39,277 nucleotides of DNA from Paludibacteraceae bacterium (GTDB taxonomy: Bacteria > Bacteroidota > Bacteroidia > Bacteroidales > Paludibacteraceae). The stretch lies in contig CAJOFT010000005.1 of the NCBI GenBank assembly GCA_905234025.1, positions 23,021 to 62,297 of the forward strand, read 5' to 3'. Of this stretch, positions 18,588 to 25,892 are shown piece after piece. Position 1 is the stretch's first letter; every line of letters starts with the position of its first letter. The translations under genes were made by a program, and so were the position numbers. Below the pieces are notes generated by a model. That model was not told the DNA's origin and made no database searches. It saw only the letters and a list, made by a program, of their open reading frames with translations.

Positions 18588-19289
18588 TCAGTTTGCATAA
18601 CGCTTGATAAGTATATCAACCAATTCAGGCACACCTTCGGAAGCTTTCTTCCGGAGGTGTTGTATTCTGTCACGATAGATTCCGAATTCCGGCATTCCCA
18701 GATCAACCACATAGATAGTCGATGAAATCGGCGCATATTGCAACAAACTGGCTGCAGGATAAACGTTCAAACTGGTGCCGACTACAACCATGATATCCGC
18801 TTCCGAGGCAATGGCACAAGCTTGTGGAAAATACGGAACACCTTCACCGAAGAATACAATATACGGTCTGAGCAATGAGCCGTCGGGATGACGGTCACCG
18901 TAATGCTGCTCCCAACCATTCAGCGGAACGGTGGCGGTTTCATTGTTCTCCGAGCGTAATTTCACGATTTCACCGTGTAAGTGAACAATGTCTTTGCTGC
19001 CGGCGCGTTCATGCAAATCATCAATGTTCTGCGTGATGATTTGTGTCGAAGGGATTGCCTGTTGCAACTTCGTAATGGCATAGTGCGCGGCATTCGGCTG
19101 CGCCGCCAAAGCATCTTTGCGGCGGGCGTTATAGAACTCTACGCACAATTGCGGATTGCGCAACCATGCCTCGTGGGTGCAGACATCTTCAATCCGGTAC
19201 TTTTCCCATAATCCGTCTGCGTCGCGGAACGTTCCCAAACCGCTCTCAGCTGATACGCCGGCTCCGGTGAATACGACGATTTTTGGCAT
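18588..19289 (-). CDS. Sir2-family NAD-dependent protein deacylase, zinc-less type
   Basis: 233 aa sirtuin. GAGVSAESGLGTFR (10-22) and TQNIDDLHERAG bind NAD; catalytic H105 is in HLHGE. It removes acyl groups from lysine. Y53 and R56 in FYNARRK match the Tyr/Arg pair that lets CobB and SIRT5 take succinyl or malonyl lysine. The four cysteines of the structural zinc site are missing: the stretch between HLHGE and LLRPYIVFFGE has none. Zinc-less sirtuins are known in Bacteroidetes, so this is probably functional. An unusually good Shine-Dalgarno site precedes the start. It abuts gpmI tail to tail. Confidence 0.9.
   Translation of the reverse strand: MPKIVVFTGAGVSAESGLGTFRDADGLWEKYRIEDVCTHEAWLRNPQLCVEFYNARRKDALAAQPNAAHYAITKLQQAIPSTQIITQNIDDLHERAGSKDIVHLHGEIVKLRSENNETATVPLNGWEQHYGDRHPDGSLLRPYIVFFGEGVPYFPQACAIASEADIMVVVGTSLNVYPAASLLQYAPISSTIYVVDLGMPEFGIYRDRIQHLRKKASEGVPELVDILIKRYAN
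18631..18660 (+). terminator. strong hairpin inside the sirtuin 3' end, possible gpmI 3' end
   Basis: A 13-bp stem (ACACCTTCGGAAG with CTTCCGGAGGTGT, one G-T pair) with a CTTT loop, 43 nt past the gpmI stop. It lies within the coding region of the convergent sirtuin gene. The following TGTATT is a poor T-tract, so it may work as a processing or stability end rather than a classic terminator. Confidence 0.45.
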
Positions 19290-19294
19290 TTTGA

Positions 19295-19300
19295 CCTCCT
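19295..19300 (-). promoter_or_regulatory. consensus Shine-Dalgarno site of the sirtuin gene
   Basis: On the minus strand AGGAGG sits five bases before the ATG at 19289. Bacteroidetes genes rarely rely on such a site, and most starts in this window lack one. Confidence 0.6.
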
Positions 19301-19340
19301 CTTTTATGTCTATAATTTATTTCTTTTAGCCTATGTATTT

Positions 19341-20597
19341 TCAACGTCTTATGATTTTAAATGCTTTGCCGTCTTTTCTCATAATAATTACTCCGGAAAA
19401 AGAAGCATCTATCTGCATGCCTTGCATGTTATAGTATCGGACATGCTCGTCGGCACTATTGTTGGAACAAGCGTCAAAATCGGTGGTTCCATTGCCAAAA
19501 ACAAGCAATGCCAATGCTGCTTTTCCGTCTTTTGTGAATGCGCCGTTGCAACTGACATACTTGCCATATGCGCCGTTGTTTTTGATAGTAACGCCGTTTT
19601 CATCAATGTAGTGCTCCCAACCGCCATATACTTCCGGCTCCCAGTACAGAATCCCTTTGCAGCCGGATTGTTTTTCCATCTTTCCGAACAGGTCTTTGAA
19701 AACGTTTTCCGCCAGTTTGCTGTCTCCTGTTTGTTCTTCTCCGGAACCTTTGGTGGTATCCCAGGTGGAGAATCCTGTCTCTACAACCATTACGGGTACA
19801 TGGAAGGTGTTGTGGAGATTTTGAACCTGTTGCGCCGCCAATGTATTGCTGTTCTGCCAATCCGACCAATCGGGATAGCAGGAGAGTCCGATCATGTCAA
19901 ACTTGCCTCCGTGCTGTTTGAAGGTCTGATAGAAACTTGAATTATCCGCCGAACCGTTGTCATGATGAACGATAACGAACGCATTCGGAAAGATCTCTTT
20001 GACCGCATCATACCCTGCGTTGCTGAGTGTGGCATAGTTTGTCCAACTGGCATCGAGGAAACTGGTGTTCCACATAATGCGTCCGTCGTCATACGCCATT
20101 CCACTGCTGGTTTCGTTGCCCACTTGCACCCATTTGGCTTCGATTCCCTCATCTTTCATGGCCTGCAGCACATCTTTTGTATGGTTGGCAATGTCTGTCT
20201 TCAGTTGTTCGAAACTGTGCCCTTGCCATGCTACAGGTTTTGTCTGTTTGCCGGGGTCGGCAAAGCAATCGCTGTAATGGAAATCAATTAAAATGTCCAA
20301 TCCTGCTGCATGAGCCCGTCGGCACTTTTCCAGAACATCCGTTTTATCGCTCCACGGACCGTATTGCTGTTCCGGATTTACCCAAACGCGCAAACGGATG
20401 GCATTCAAGCCGATTTGTTTCATCAATTGGAAGATTTCGGTCTCTTTGCCGTTCCGGTCATAGAACCTCATACCATCAGCTTCCATCTCGGTGCACCAAC
20501 TTAAATCCGCTCCCCGGACAAAATCTGCAGCGGGTAATTGGCAGCAGACAAGCGTCATCAGGCTTGCAAGAATGTTTTTTCGGATGGTTCGAAACAT
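19341..20597 (-). CDS. secreted arabinogalactan endo-beta-1,4-galactanase, GH53
   Basis: 418 aa. Signal peptide at 1-24. GH53 enzymes cut beta-1,4-galactan side chains of pectin. The mature start FVRGADLSWCTEMEADG, LNAIRLRVWVNP, LIDFHYSDCFADPGKQTKP, VQVGNETSSGM with acid/base E162, and VVETGFSTWD with nucleophile E273 are all diagnostic. The last 35 residues (VRYYNMQGMQIDASFSGVII, then MRKDGKAFKIIRR) resemble a type IX secretion sorting tail. It is the fourth gene of a minus-strand run behind small envelope proteins, 15 nt after the holin-like gene, which is an odd place for a lone pectin enzyme. Confidence 0.93.
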   Translation of the reverse strand: MFRTIRKNILASLMTLVCCQLPAADFVRGADLSWCTEMEADGMRFYDRNGKETEIFQLMKQIGLNAIRLRVWVNPEQQYGPWSDKTDVLEKCRRAHAAGLDILIDFHYSDCFADPGKQTKPVAWQGHSFEQLKTDIANHTKDVLQAMKDEGIEAKWVQVGNETSSGMAYDDGRIMWNTSFLDASWTNYATLSNAGYDAVKEIFPNAFVIVHHDNGSADNSSFYQTFKQHGGKFDMIGLSCYPDWSDWQNSNTLAAQQVQNLHNTFHVPVMVVETGFSTWDTTKGSGEEQTGDSKLAENVFKDLFGKMEKQSGCKGILYWEPEVYGGWEHYIDENGVTIKNNGAYGKYVSCNGAFTKDGKAALALLVFGNGTTDFDACSNNSADEHVRYYNMQGMQIDASFSGVIIMRKDGKAFKIIRR

Positions 20598-20612
20598 GTA
20601 TTTCTCAATTAT

Positions 20613-21119
20613 TTACGTATTTTCCCGTCTGCGGAGTTTGCCGGACAGCCAGTTCCAGATGTATTTGACGAGATAGGTATAGAAATTCAGTTCGCGGGTA
20701 GCGTTGTCCACTTTTGTCTCGATACGTACTGTTTGCAAGGTTACTTCCTGTTCTGCTTTGAGAGTCTCAATCGTCAGTTGTTCCTGTGTTCCAATTACTT
20801 GTTTGGTCAGCAACGATATGAACGGATGGACAAACAGCGGCTTGCGGGCAAGAACAGCCACAATCATAAGTACAAGGTACGTACTGCCGATAAGCAGTGC
20901 TGCCGCCCATACTGGCATATATTTCGCCAACACATCGATTGCTGCCACAGCGCCGAACGTGAAGAGTGCAAATACGCACAATACAACGGTAAGTATCAGC
21001 AGAAAAAGTCCCAAAACACGACTGACAATGCCGATGAAATGCAGTTTGCCGACCTTGCCGAGTGCTTTTCCGTAGGTGATGGCTTCGTCCTTGACCTGCT
21101 CAAAAAGTTTGTTCTCCAT
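20613..21119 (-). CDS. phage holin-X-like membrane protein
   Basis: 168 aa. Two adjacent membrane segments (about 28-58 and 68-90) follow an amphipathic N-terminal helix and precede a cytoplasmic tail with a predicted helical FISLLTKQVIGTQEQLTIET. The plan matches the PF07332-type putative Actinobacterial holin-X family, which in Bacteroidetes is regularly encoded beside YtxH proteins and has no proven lytic role. Here too the YtxH gene is directly upstream with a 3-nt gap. Probably an inner-membrane stress or envelope protein; the function is not known. Confidence 0.7.
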   Translation of the reverse strand: MENKLFEQVKDEAITYGKALGKVGKLHFIGIVSRVLGLFLLILTVVLCVFALFTFGAVAAIDVLAKYMPVWAAALLIGSTYLVLMIVAVLARKPLFVHPFISLLTKQVIGTQEQLTIETLKAEQEVTLQTVRIETKVDNATRELNFYTYLVKYIWNWLSGKLRRRENT

Positions 21120-21122
21120 AAC

Positions 21123-21338
21123 TTATGCCTCCTTTTCGGATTGGTGTTGCCCGGACTGCGGCTCCTCTGCCGCCATGTTTTGTTGCGCTTGTTCGCAGTA
21201 ATCGTGCGCCCGTTTTTTTGCCTCGTCCGCTAAATCTTTGATCTTTTCGCGTATCTGCTCCCGTGTTTCCGGCGTGAGCAACAAAGCCACCGCAGCACCG
21301 GCTATGGCGCCTGCAGCAAATTTAATCAAACCTTTCAT
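21123..21338 (-). CDS. YtxH domain-containing protein
   Basis: 71 aa. A single glycine/alanine-rich membrane segment (LIKFAAGAIAGAAVALLLTP) is followed at once by ETREQIREKIKDLADEAKKR, an amphipathic helix. This is the YtxH (gas-vesicle-protein-like) layout, usually linked to general or envelope stress. It is second in the minus-strand run and probably works with the holin-like neighbour. Confidence 0.85.
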   Translation of the reverse strand: MKGLIKFAAGAIAGAAVALLLTPETREQIREKIKDLADEAKKRAHDYCEQAQQNMAAEEPQSGQHQSEKEA

Positions 21339-21356
21339 GGTAGTGCTCCCTGTTTG

Positions 21357-21860
21357 TTATTTTGCCACTACGAACTTCGGCGCAAAGAGCTCTGAAACAG
21401 ATCCGATGTGGGCGTCATTGCTGAATGTGATGGTTTCTTGTGCCACAAAGATGTTCTTCAATGTAGCGGAATAGTAGCGGATAGCAACCTGATTGTCTTC
21501 CGAAGCCGGACTTGTGATGTACAGGAAGAAGAGATTGTCTGTCAGTTCTGCGACACCAATACATGTATTGCCGTCAAAGGCGGCAAGTACGTCTCCTTCA
21601 TTCAGGACTTTCTCTTTCAAGGCAGCAACCTGGTCAGGGTACGTAAGACTTAAATCGACTTTGACAATCGTCGTCATGGAAGATGTCATGTCGTAGTCCT
21701 CAGGTACTGCCCAACTGGGCTTGGACTGGTTGCCGGTAATGGTAGTCTCCGTGTTCGGCTTTTGAGGGTTAGCGGGTTGCAGTTCATCTGCTTCCTCCGT
21801 GCAACCGGCTGCGAAGAGCAGCATCATGCATGAGGCGATAAAAAACAAATTCTTTCTCAT
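21357..21860 (-). CDS. lipoprotein of unknown function
   Basis: 167 aa. Lipobox FAAGC with Cys20, then a Pro/Thr-rich linker. Residues ~50-165 form a beta-rich domain with GDVLAAFDGNTCIGVAEL, LFFLYIT and VAIRYYSATLKNIFVAQETI. I know this pattern (aspartate-x-x-AAF..., CxGVA, then a strand with YYSA) from repeat modules in secreted Bacteroidetes proteins, but I have no function for it. First gene of the run transcribed from the 21925-21956 promoter. Confidence 0.75.
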   Translation of the reverse strand: MRKNLFFIASCMMLLFAAGCTEEADELQPANPQKPNTETTITGNQSKPSWAVPEDYDMTSSMTTIVKVDLSLTYPDQVAALKEKVLNEGDVLAAFDGNTCIGVAELTDNLFFLYITSPASEDNQVAIRYYSATLKNIFVAQETITFSNDAHIGSVSELFAPKFVVAK

Positions 21861-21924
21861 ATGCGTTTGTGTTTTTAGGATTATCTACGAATGTTCCTTG
21901 TGCGTTGTGCACTCAAAAATCCCG

Positions 21925-21956
21925 CAAAGATACAACTTTTTTTCGTATTATGCAAA
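21925..21956 (-). promoter_or_regulatory. promoter of the lipoprotein/YtxH/holin-like/GH53 run
   Basis: Minus strand: TTTG (21953-21956), 20-nt spacer, TATCTTTG (21925-21932). Confidence 0.85.
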
Positions 21957-21970
21957 AAAAAAACAATAAT

Positions 21971-22002
21971 TTTGCACATATCAAAAAAAAGCAGTACTTT
22001 TG
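21971..22002 (+). promoter_or_regulatory. promoter of the sigma-54 activator gene
   Basis: TTTG (21971-21974), 20-nt spacer, TACTTTTG (21995-22002), 18 nt before the ATG at 22021. Divergent from the neighbouring minus-strand promoter with 14 bp between the two -33 elements. Confidence 0.85.
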
Positions 22003-22020
22003 TGCGCAAAATTATAGTCA

Positions 22021-23160
22021 ATGATGCAACAGGAAATACAAACTATCAAACAACGGTTCGGAATTATCGGAACGAATGCCGCCCTCAGCCGCGCCATTGA
22101 GGTTGCTGTGCAGGTGGCGGTAACCGACCTCAGCGTACTCGTTACAGGCGAGTCCGGAGTCGGCAAAGAATTTTTTCCTCAAATCATCCACGCGTATTCC
22201 GCCCGCAAACACGGTCCTTATTTCGCAGTGAACTGTGGTGCCATTCCCGAAGGAACGATAGACTCCGAATTGTTCGGGCATGAGAAAGGTGCCTTCACGG
22301 ATGCCAAGAATGAGCGTCGCGGTTATTTCGAAATTGCGAACGGCGGTACGCTTTTCCTTGACGAAGTCGGTGAACTGCCTATGTCCACACAGGTTCGTTT
22401 GCTCCGTGTGCTGGAGACGGGCGAATTCATCAGAATGGGCTCCAGTCAGGTGCAGAAGACGAATGTGCGCGTAGTTGCCGCGACAAACATAGATATCCCG
22501 AAAGCAATCTCGGAAGGTCGCTTCCGCGAGGATCTGTACTACCGTCTCAACTCTGTTGAGATAAAAGTACCGGCATTGCGTGACCGCAAAGAGGATATCC
22601 CGTTGTTGTTCCGAAAGTTCTCCGTGGACTTCGCCGAGCGCTACAAAATGCCTGCGCTGCGGCTGAACGAGGAAGCCACGCGCCTCCTGCAGTCGTATTA
22701 TTGGAGCGGTAATATTCGTCAGTTGAAGAACGTTGCCGAACAGATTTCCATTATGGAAACCAACCATGACATCACAGCGGACACTTTGCGCAAGTATCTG
22801 CCGGACAACGGATTGCAGAACTCGCTCATGCTTGCCAAATCGCAGCAGCCGGGTGACACATTCATGAACGAGCGTGAACTGCTGTACAAGGTGCTGTTCG
22901 ATATGAAACGCGATATGTCCGAGATGCGGCAGCAACTGAACGGACTGCTTGCAGGACAACCTGCTGCACAGCCGATTAATCATGACGAATATCAGGCGGT
23001 GGAAGTGCTGCACGACGAACCGACGAACCTTGAAGAAATTGAACGCGAGAGCATCCGGAAAGCATTGGAACGTACCGGCGGAAACCGCAAAGCTGCCGCA
23101 GATGCACTCGGGTTCTCGGAACGGACACTGTATCGGAAGATCAAAGAATATGGACTATAA
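22021..23160 (+). CDS. sigma-54 interaction domain regulator with Fis-type HTH
   Basis: 379 aa bacterial enhancer-binding protein without a receiver or sensory domain. It has Walker A GESGVGKE (43-50), the sigma-54 contact loop written GAFTDA (90-95) in place of GAFTGA, Walker B GGTLFLDEVGEL, and an arginine-finger region REDLYYRLNSVEI. The end (ERTGGNRKAAADALGFSERT) is a Fis-type helix-turn-helix. It should remodel sigma-54 polymerase using ATP. lptE follows 16 nt later, so it may be co-transcribed with an outer-membrane biogenesis gene, an arrangement I have seen in other Bacteroidetes. Confidence 0.92.
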   Translation: MMQQEIQTIKQRFGIIGTNAALSRAIEVAVQVAVTDLSVLVTGESGVGKEFFPQIIHAYSARKHGPYFAVNCGAIPEGTIDSELFGHEKGAFTDAKNERRGYFEIANGGTLFLDEVGELPMSTQVRLLRVLETGEFIRMGSSQVQKTNVRVVAATNIDIPKAISEGRFREDLYYRLNSVEIKVPALRDRKEDIPLLFRKFSVDFAERYKMPALRLNEEATRLLQSYYWSGNIRQLKNVAEQISIMETNHDITADTLRKYLPDNGLQNSLMLAKSQQPGDTFMNERELLYKVLFDMKRDMSEMRQQLNGLLAGQPAAQPINHDEYQAVEVLHDEPTNLEEIERESIRKALERTGGNRKAAADALGFSERTLYRKIKEYGL

Positions 23161-23176
23161 GAGCATACAATACACT

Positions 23177-23716
23177 ATGCAGAAAAACTATCGCGCAGAG
23201 AGAACAAAGATTGCCATGCTCTCTTTGCTCGTTGTCCTTTGCTCTTTGCTTCTGAACAGTTGTGCGGTCTCGTTTAAATTCAACGGAGCCAACATTGACT
23301 ACACAACCACCAAGTCCATTTCCGTGGCGGATTTCCCGAACAATGCGGCACTGGTTTATCCTCAACTCAGCAACTACCTGTCCGAAGGCATCCGTGACCA
23401 GTATCTGCGCCAGACGCGTCTTCAGGTGCCGCCAAAAGGTGGTGACCTTGAATTGGAGGGCGAGATCATCGGTTACCAGCTCACGCCGATGTCGATTGCA
23501 GCGGACAGTTATTCGGCGGAAACAAAATTGACGATTACGGTGCGGGTGCGGTTCATTAACAATGTCCGTCCTGAAGAGAGTTTTGAGAAAACTTATTCCG
23601 CATACCAGACATTTGATTCATCCCAATTATTGAATGATGTTCAGGATGATTTATGTCAGGTAATGGTCAAGGAAATTGCAGAGAGTATTTACAATGATAC
23701 GGTCGCAAAATGGTAA
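23177..23716 (+). CDS. lptE: LptE-like LPS assembly lipoprotein
   Basis: 179 aa from the ATG at 23177. An upstream ATG at 23150 in the same frame overlaps the end of the activator gene and cannot be excluded. Signal LLVVLCSLLLNSC with lipobox Cys29. The mature start VSFKFNGANIDYTTTKSISV is typical of Bacteroidetes LptE, which plugs the LptD barrel and helps lipopolysaccharide reach the surface. Normal length for the family. It follows the sigma-54 activator closely and precedes secG after 118 nt with its own promoter. Confidence 0.85.
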   Translation: MQKNYRAERTKIAMLSLLVVLCSLLLNSCAVSFKFNGANIDYTTTKSISVADFPNNAALVYPQLSNYLSEGIRDQYLRQTRLQVPPKGGDLELEGEIIGYQLTPMSIAADSYSAETKLTITVRVRFINNVRPEESFEKTYSAYQTFDSSQLLNDVQDDLCQVMVKEIAESIYNDTVAKW

Positions 23717-23740
23717 AATTGCGATAAAAATTGCGAATTA

Positions 23741-23772
23741 TTTGCGTATTTGATTTATTTGTAGTAATTTTG
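23741..23772 (+). promoter_or_regulatory. promoter of secG
   Basis: TTTG (23741-23744), 20-nt spacer, TAATTTTG (23765-23772), followed by CGGGC. Confidence 0.85.
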
Positions 23773-23834
23773 CGGGCTGATTTGTGGTTTTTAAGGTACA
23801 CAAACTCACGTAATTAACTAAATATCAAAATATT

Positions 23835-24164
23835 ATGTACATTTTATTTACAATCTTGATTGTTATTGCAGCGATTCTGCTGATTCTCCTTGTGCTCGTT
23901 CAGAACAGCAAGGGTGGTGGTTTGGCTGCTGGTTTTGCAAGCGGTAACCAAGTGATGGGTGCGCCGAGAACGGCTGACTTCTTGGAGAAAGCAAGTTGGA
24001 CGCTCGCCGCAATTATCGTCTTCCTCAGCATTCTGGCTGTTGGCGTTAGCCAAGGTCAAAAGGCTGCCAGCGATGACGACAGCGCCATTGTAGAGCAGGT
24101 ACAGGAAGCTAACGAAGCTATCCAACCCGCCGCTGCGGACTTTAATGAAGAAGCCGGTGAATAA
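23835..24164 (+). CDS. secG: protein translocase subunit SecG
   Basis: 109 aa. Two membrane segments (about 2-22 and 53-72) surround the conserved loop LVLVQNSKGGGLAAGF and the NQVMGAPRTADFLEKASW segment. The acidic tail (VEQVQEANEAIQPAAADFNE) is typical of Bacteroidetes SecG. It is part of the SecYEG channel in the inner membrane. The stop directly abuts the stop of the convergent glycosyltransferase gene, and the likely terminator lies inside that gene. Confidence 0.95.
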   Translation: MYILFTILIVIAAILLILLVLVQNSKGGGLAAGFASGNQVMGAPRTADFLEKASWTLAAIIVFLSILAVGVSQGQKAASDDDSAIVEQVQEANEAIQPAAADFNEEAGE

Positions 24165-24905
24165 TCACCAGGCGTGACGGAACAATCCGCCGACAAGGCA
24201 TACTGCCATGTAAAAAGGGTAGAGCAGTTCCAGTAACAAAGCATCAAGGAGAGAGACGGACGCGTCTCTCTTTTTGATTAGACGGTATTCAATCGGGAAC
24301 TTTACGAACAGCACCAACGGACAAAGAACCTGCAAGATGTTGGCGACCAGTACTTTTATCCCGCAACGCCGGATGTCTTTATCTGTGAAACGCGGTGCTT
24401 TGCCTGCCCAGCGCATTCGTTGGCGGAAGAACGCCCGCCATGTCGGAACGGCTCTAATGCGGGCGGTATATTCGGGGGCATCTGCTACGTCTATACGCAG
24501 TCCGCGGCGCTTGAAGGACTCCAGCAGGAACATATCGTCGCCACTCGGAATTTCAGAATGCAGGTCGCCCCAACTCTCCATCCACCGTTCGCGGCGGACA
24601 ATCAGGTTCGCACCGCTGCATAGTACCGGTTTGCCTTGTTGCGCGGATTCAATGGTCAGTTGCTGGATGGCAGCATACTCGGCGATTTGGAGACGTTCAA
24701 GCAGGGACTTTCCGCCCGTCATTTTCAATGGCAGAATAAGCATGTCGGCATCCGTTTCGGGTGTCTTCTCCGACGGAATAACATCATCATCCTGCAACCA
24801 CACATATTCGGTCGTTGCCGCAGCAATGAGTTTGTGCAGGGCGTGTTTCTTGCCTTTGCCGTCATCGTTGATGCCTCGTCGCGGTATTATCGGTGTAATA
24901 GACAT
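24165..24905 (-). CDS. GT2-type glycosyltransferase lacking the usual N-terminus
   Basis: 246 aa. GKGKKHALHKLIAAATTEYV and LQDDDVIP (the DxD metal/nucleotide site) are GT2 hallmarks. SGANLIVRRERW, SGDDMFLLESFKRRG (the ED-like acceptor site) and RQRMRWAGKAPR (a QxxRW-like motif) follow, then two membrane segments at the C-terminus. In GT2 enzymes about 60-70 residues with a first strand (VSVIIP-like) and a VVDDxS motif normally precede the GKxxAL segment; here there are only about 18. Either the start is further upstream inside aroA in this frame, or the enzyme is truncated. It overlaps aroA by 19 nt. Sugar donor and acceptor unknown. Confidence 0.78.
   Translation of the reverse strand: MSITPIIPRRGINDDGKGKKHALHKLIAAATTEYVWLQDDDVIPSEKTPETDADMLILPLKMTGGKSLLERLQIAEYAAIQQLTIESAQQGKPVLCSGANLIVRRERWMESWGDLHSEIPSGDDMFLLESFKRRGLRIDVADAPEYTARIRAVPTWRAFFRQRMRWAGKAPRFTDKDIRRCGIKVLVANILQVLCPLVLFVKFPIEYRLIKKRDASVSLLDALLLELLYPFYMAVCLVGGLFRHAW
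24251..24275 (+). terminator. terminator of secG embedded in the convergent glycosyltransferase gene
   Basis: GAGAGACG (24251-24258), loop GACG, CGTCTCTC (24263-24270), then five Ts. It is 86 nt past the secG stop and reads, on the other strand, as coding sequence for the glycosyltransferase (KKRDASVSLLD). Confidence 0.7.
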
Positions 24906-25891
24906 AGCTGCTCGTAAAAGGTGGGGTAGGACTTGCGGATGCAGGTGGTATCATCGCAAGGCAGGTCGGCTGCCAATAGTGCCATCGCTATACGGTGGTC
25001 GCCGTAGGTCTTGTGTTCGCGGACTGCCTGCAGACGGTCGGATTCTTTGAAACGCAGCGTCTCGGTGTCTGTTGCAATCAGAGTAATCCCAAGTCTTTCG
25101 CAGGTAATCGCAACTGCCGGATACAAGTCCGGACAATCCTTGAAGGAAAGGCGGATTTCGGAATCTTGGACAGGATGTTCGCAGATTATCCGCACGCCGT
25201 TCTCCGCGAAGTACGTCTCCACGCCGAAATGCCGGAAAATATCCGTTACAACCTTGTCGCCCTGTATATCCGTGTCATGCAGTCCTTCTAAAAACAGTTC
25301 TCCGCCGTGCAGTGCCACATACTCGTACCAGAATGTTGCGGCACTCCAGTCACGTTCCGAAAAATACCGTTCGCCTGCCCTCCATCGCCTGATTACCTCG
25401 CGCGTAATATATATATAAGGTGAGGTGCTGTCAGTCGTTACATCCAAACCAATCAGCAGCAAAGCTGTTACAAACTGTGTGGATTCAGGTTGGGACAGGA
25501 TAATTTCGCCGTTGGGCTGAAGCTTGACACCTGTTATCTGCAACGGAGGAAACCCGTCTTCGCCCAAATACTGGATTTCAGCTCCGCAGGAACGCAGGAC
25601 GTCCACCAAACGTCCAATTGGCCGGTGTCTCATCCGTTCGCATCCGTCCAAAACTATCGTTTGGCCCTCTCTTTGTGCGCAGTACGCCGTCAGGAAGCGC
25701 ATCGCCGTGCCGCAGTTCTGCAAATCTAATTCCGCGGCTCCGTTCCTGATTGCTGTCAGTGCGTCATGCATCAGTCGCACATCCTCCGGCACATCGTCTC
25801 CCGACACATCCATAAGCGGCACACCATTCAACGCCTGCAAAACTAACAGGCGGTTCGCAATACTTTTGGATACAGGGAGGTGTATCGTCAT
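24887..25891 (-). CDS. aroA: 3-phosphoshikimate 1-carboxyvinyltransferase, short form
   Basis: 334 aa; the family is usually 405-440. EPSP synthase joins shikimate-3-phosphate and PEP in the chorismate pathway. Motifs present are LPVSKSIANR (PEP/substrate Lys-Ser), NCGTAMRF, PESTQFVTALLL, RDWSAATFWYEY, FKESDRLQAV (KE(T/S)DR) and GDHRIAMALL. The loss is partly N-terminal and partly between the STQF and DWSAA blocks, where the usual PYIDMT region has shrunk to SPYIYITREVIRRW. Catalytic residues seem retained, so it may be a compact working enzyme. One base separates it from pepD, and it overlaps the GT gene. Confidence 0.85.
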   Translation of the reverse strand: MTIHLPVSKSIANRLLVLQALNGVPLMDVSGDDVPEDVRLMHDALTAIRNGAAELDLQNCGTAMRFLTAYCAQREGQTIVLDGCERMRHRPIGRLVDVLRSCGAEIQYLGEDGFPPLQITGVKLQPNGEIILSQPESTQFVTALLLIGLDVTTDSTSPYIYITREVIRRWRAGERYFSERDWSAATFWYEYVALHGGELFLEGLHDTDIQGDKVVTDIFRHFGVETYFAENGVRIICEHPVQDSEIRLSFKDCPDLYPAVAITCERLGITLIATDTETLRFKESDRLQAVREHKTYGDHRIAMALLAADLPCDDTTCIRKSYPTFYEQLCLLHR

Positions 25892-25892
25892 A

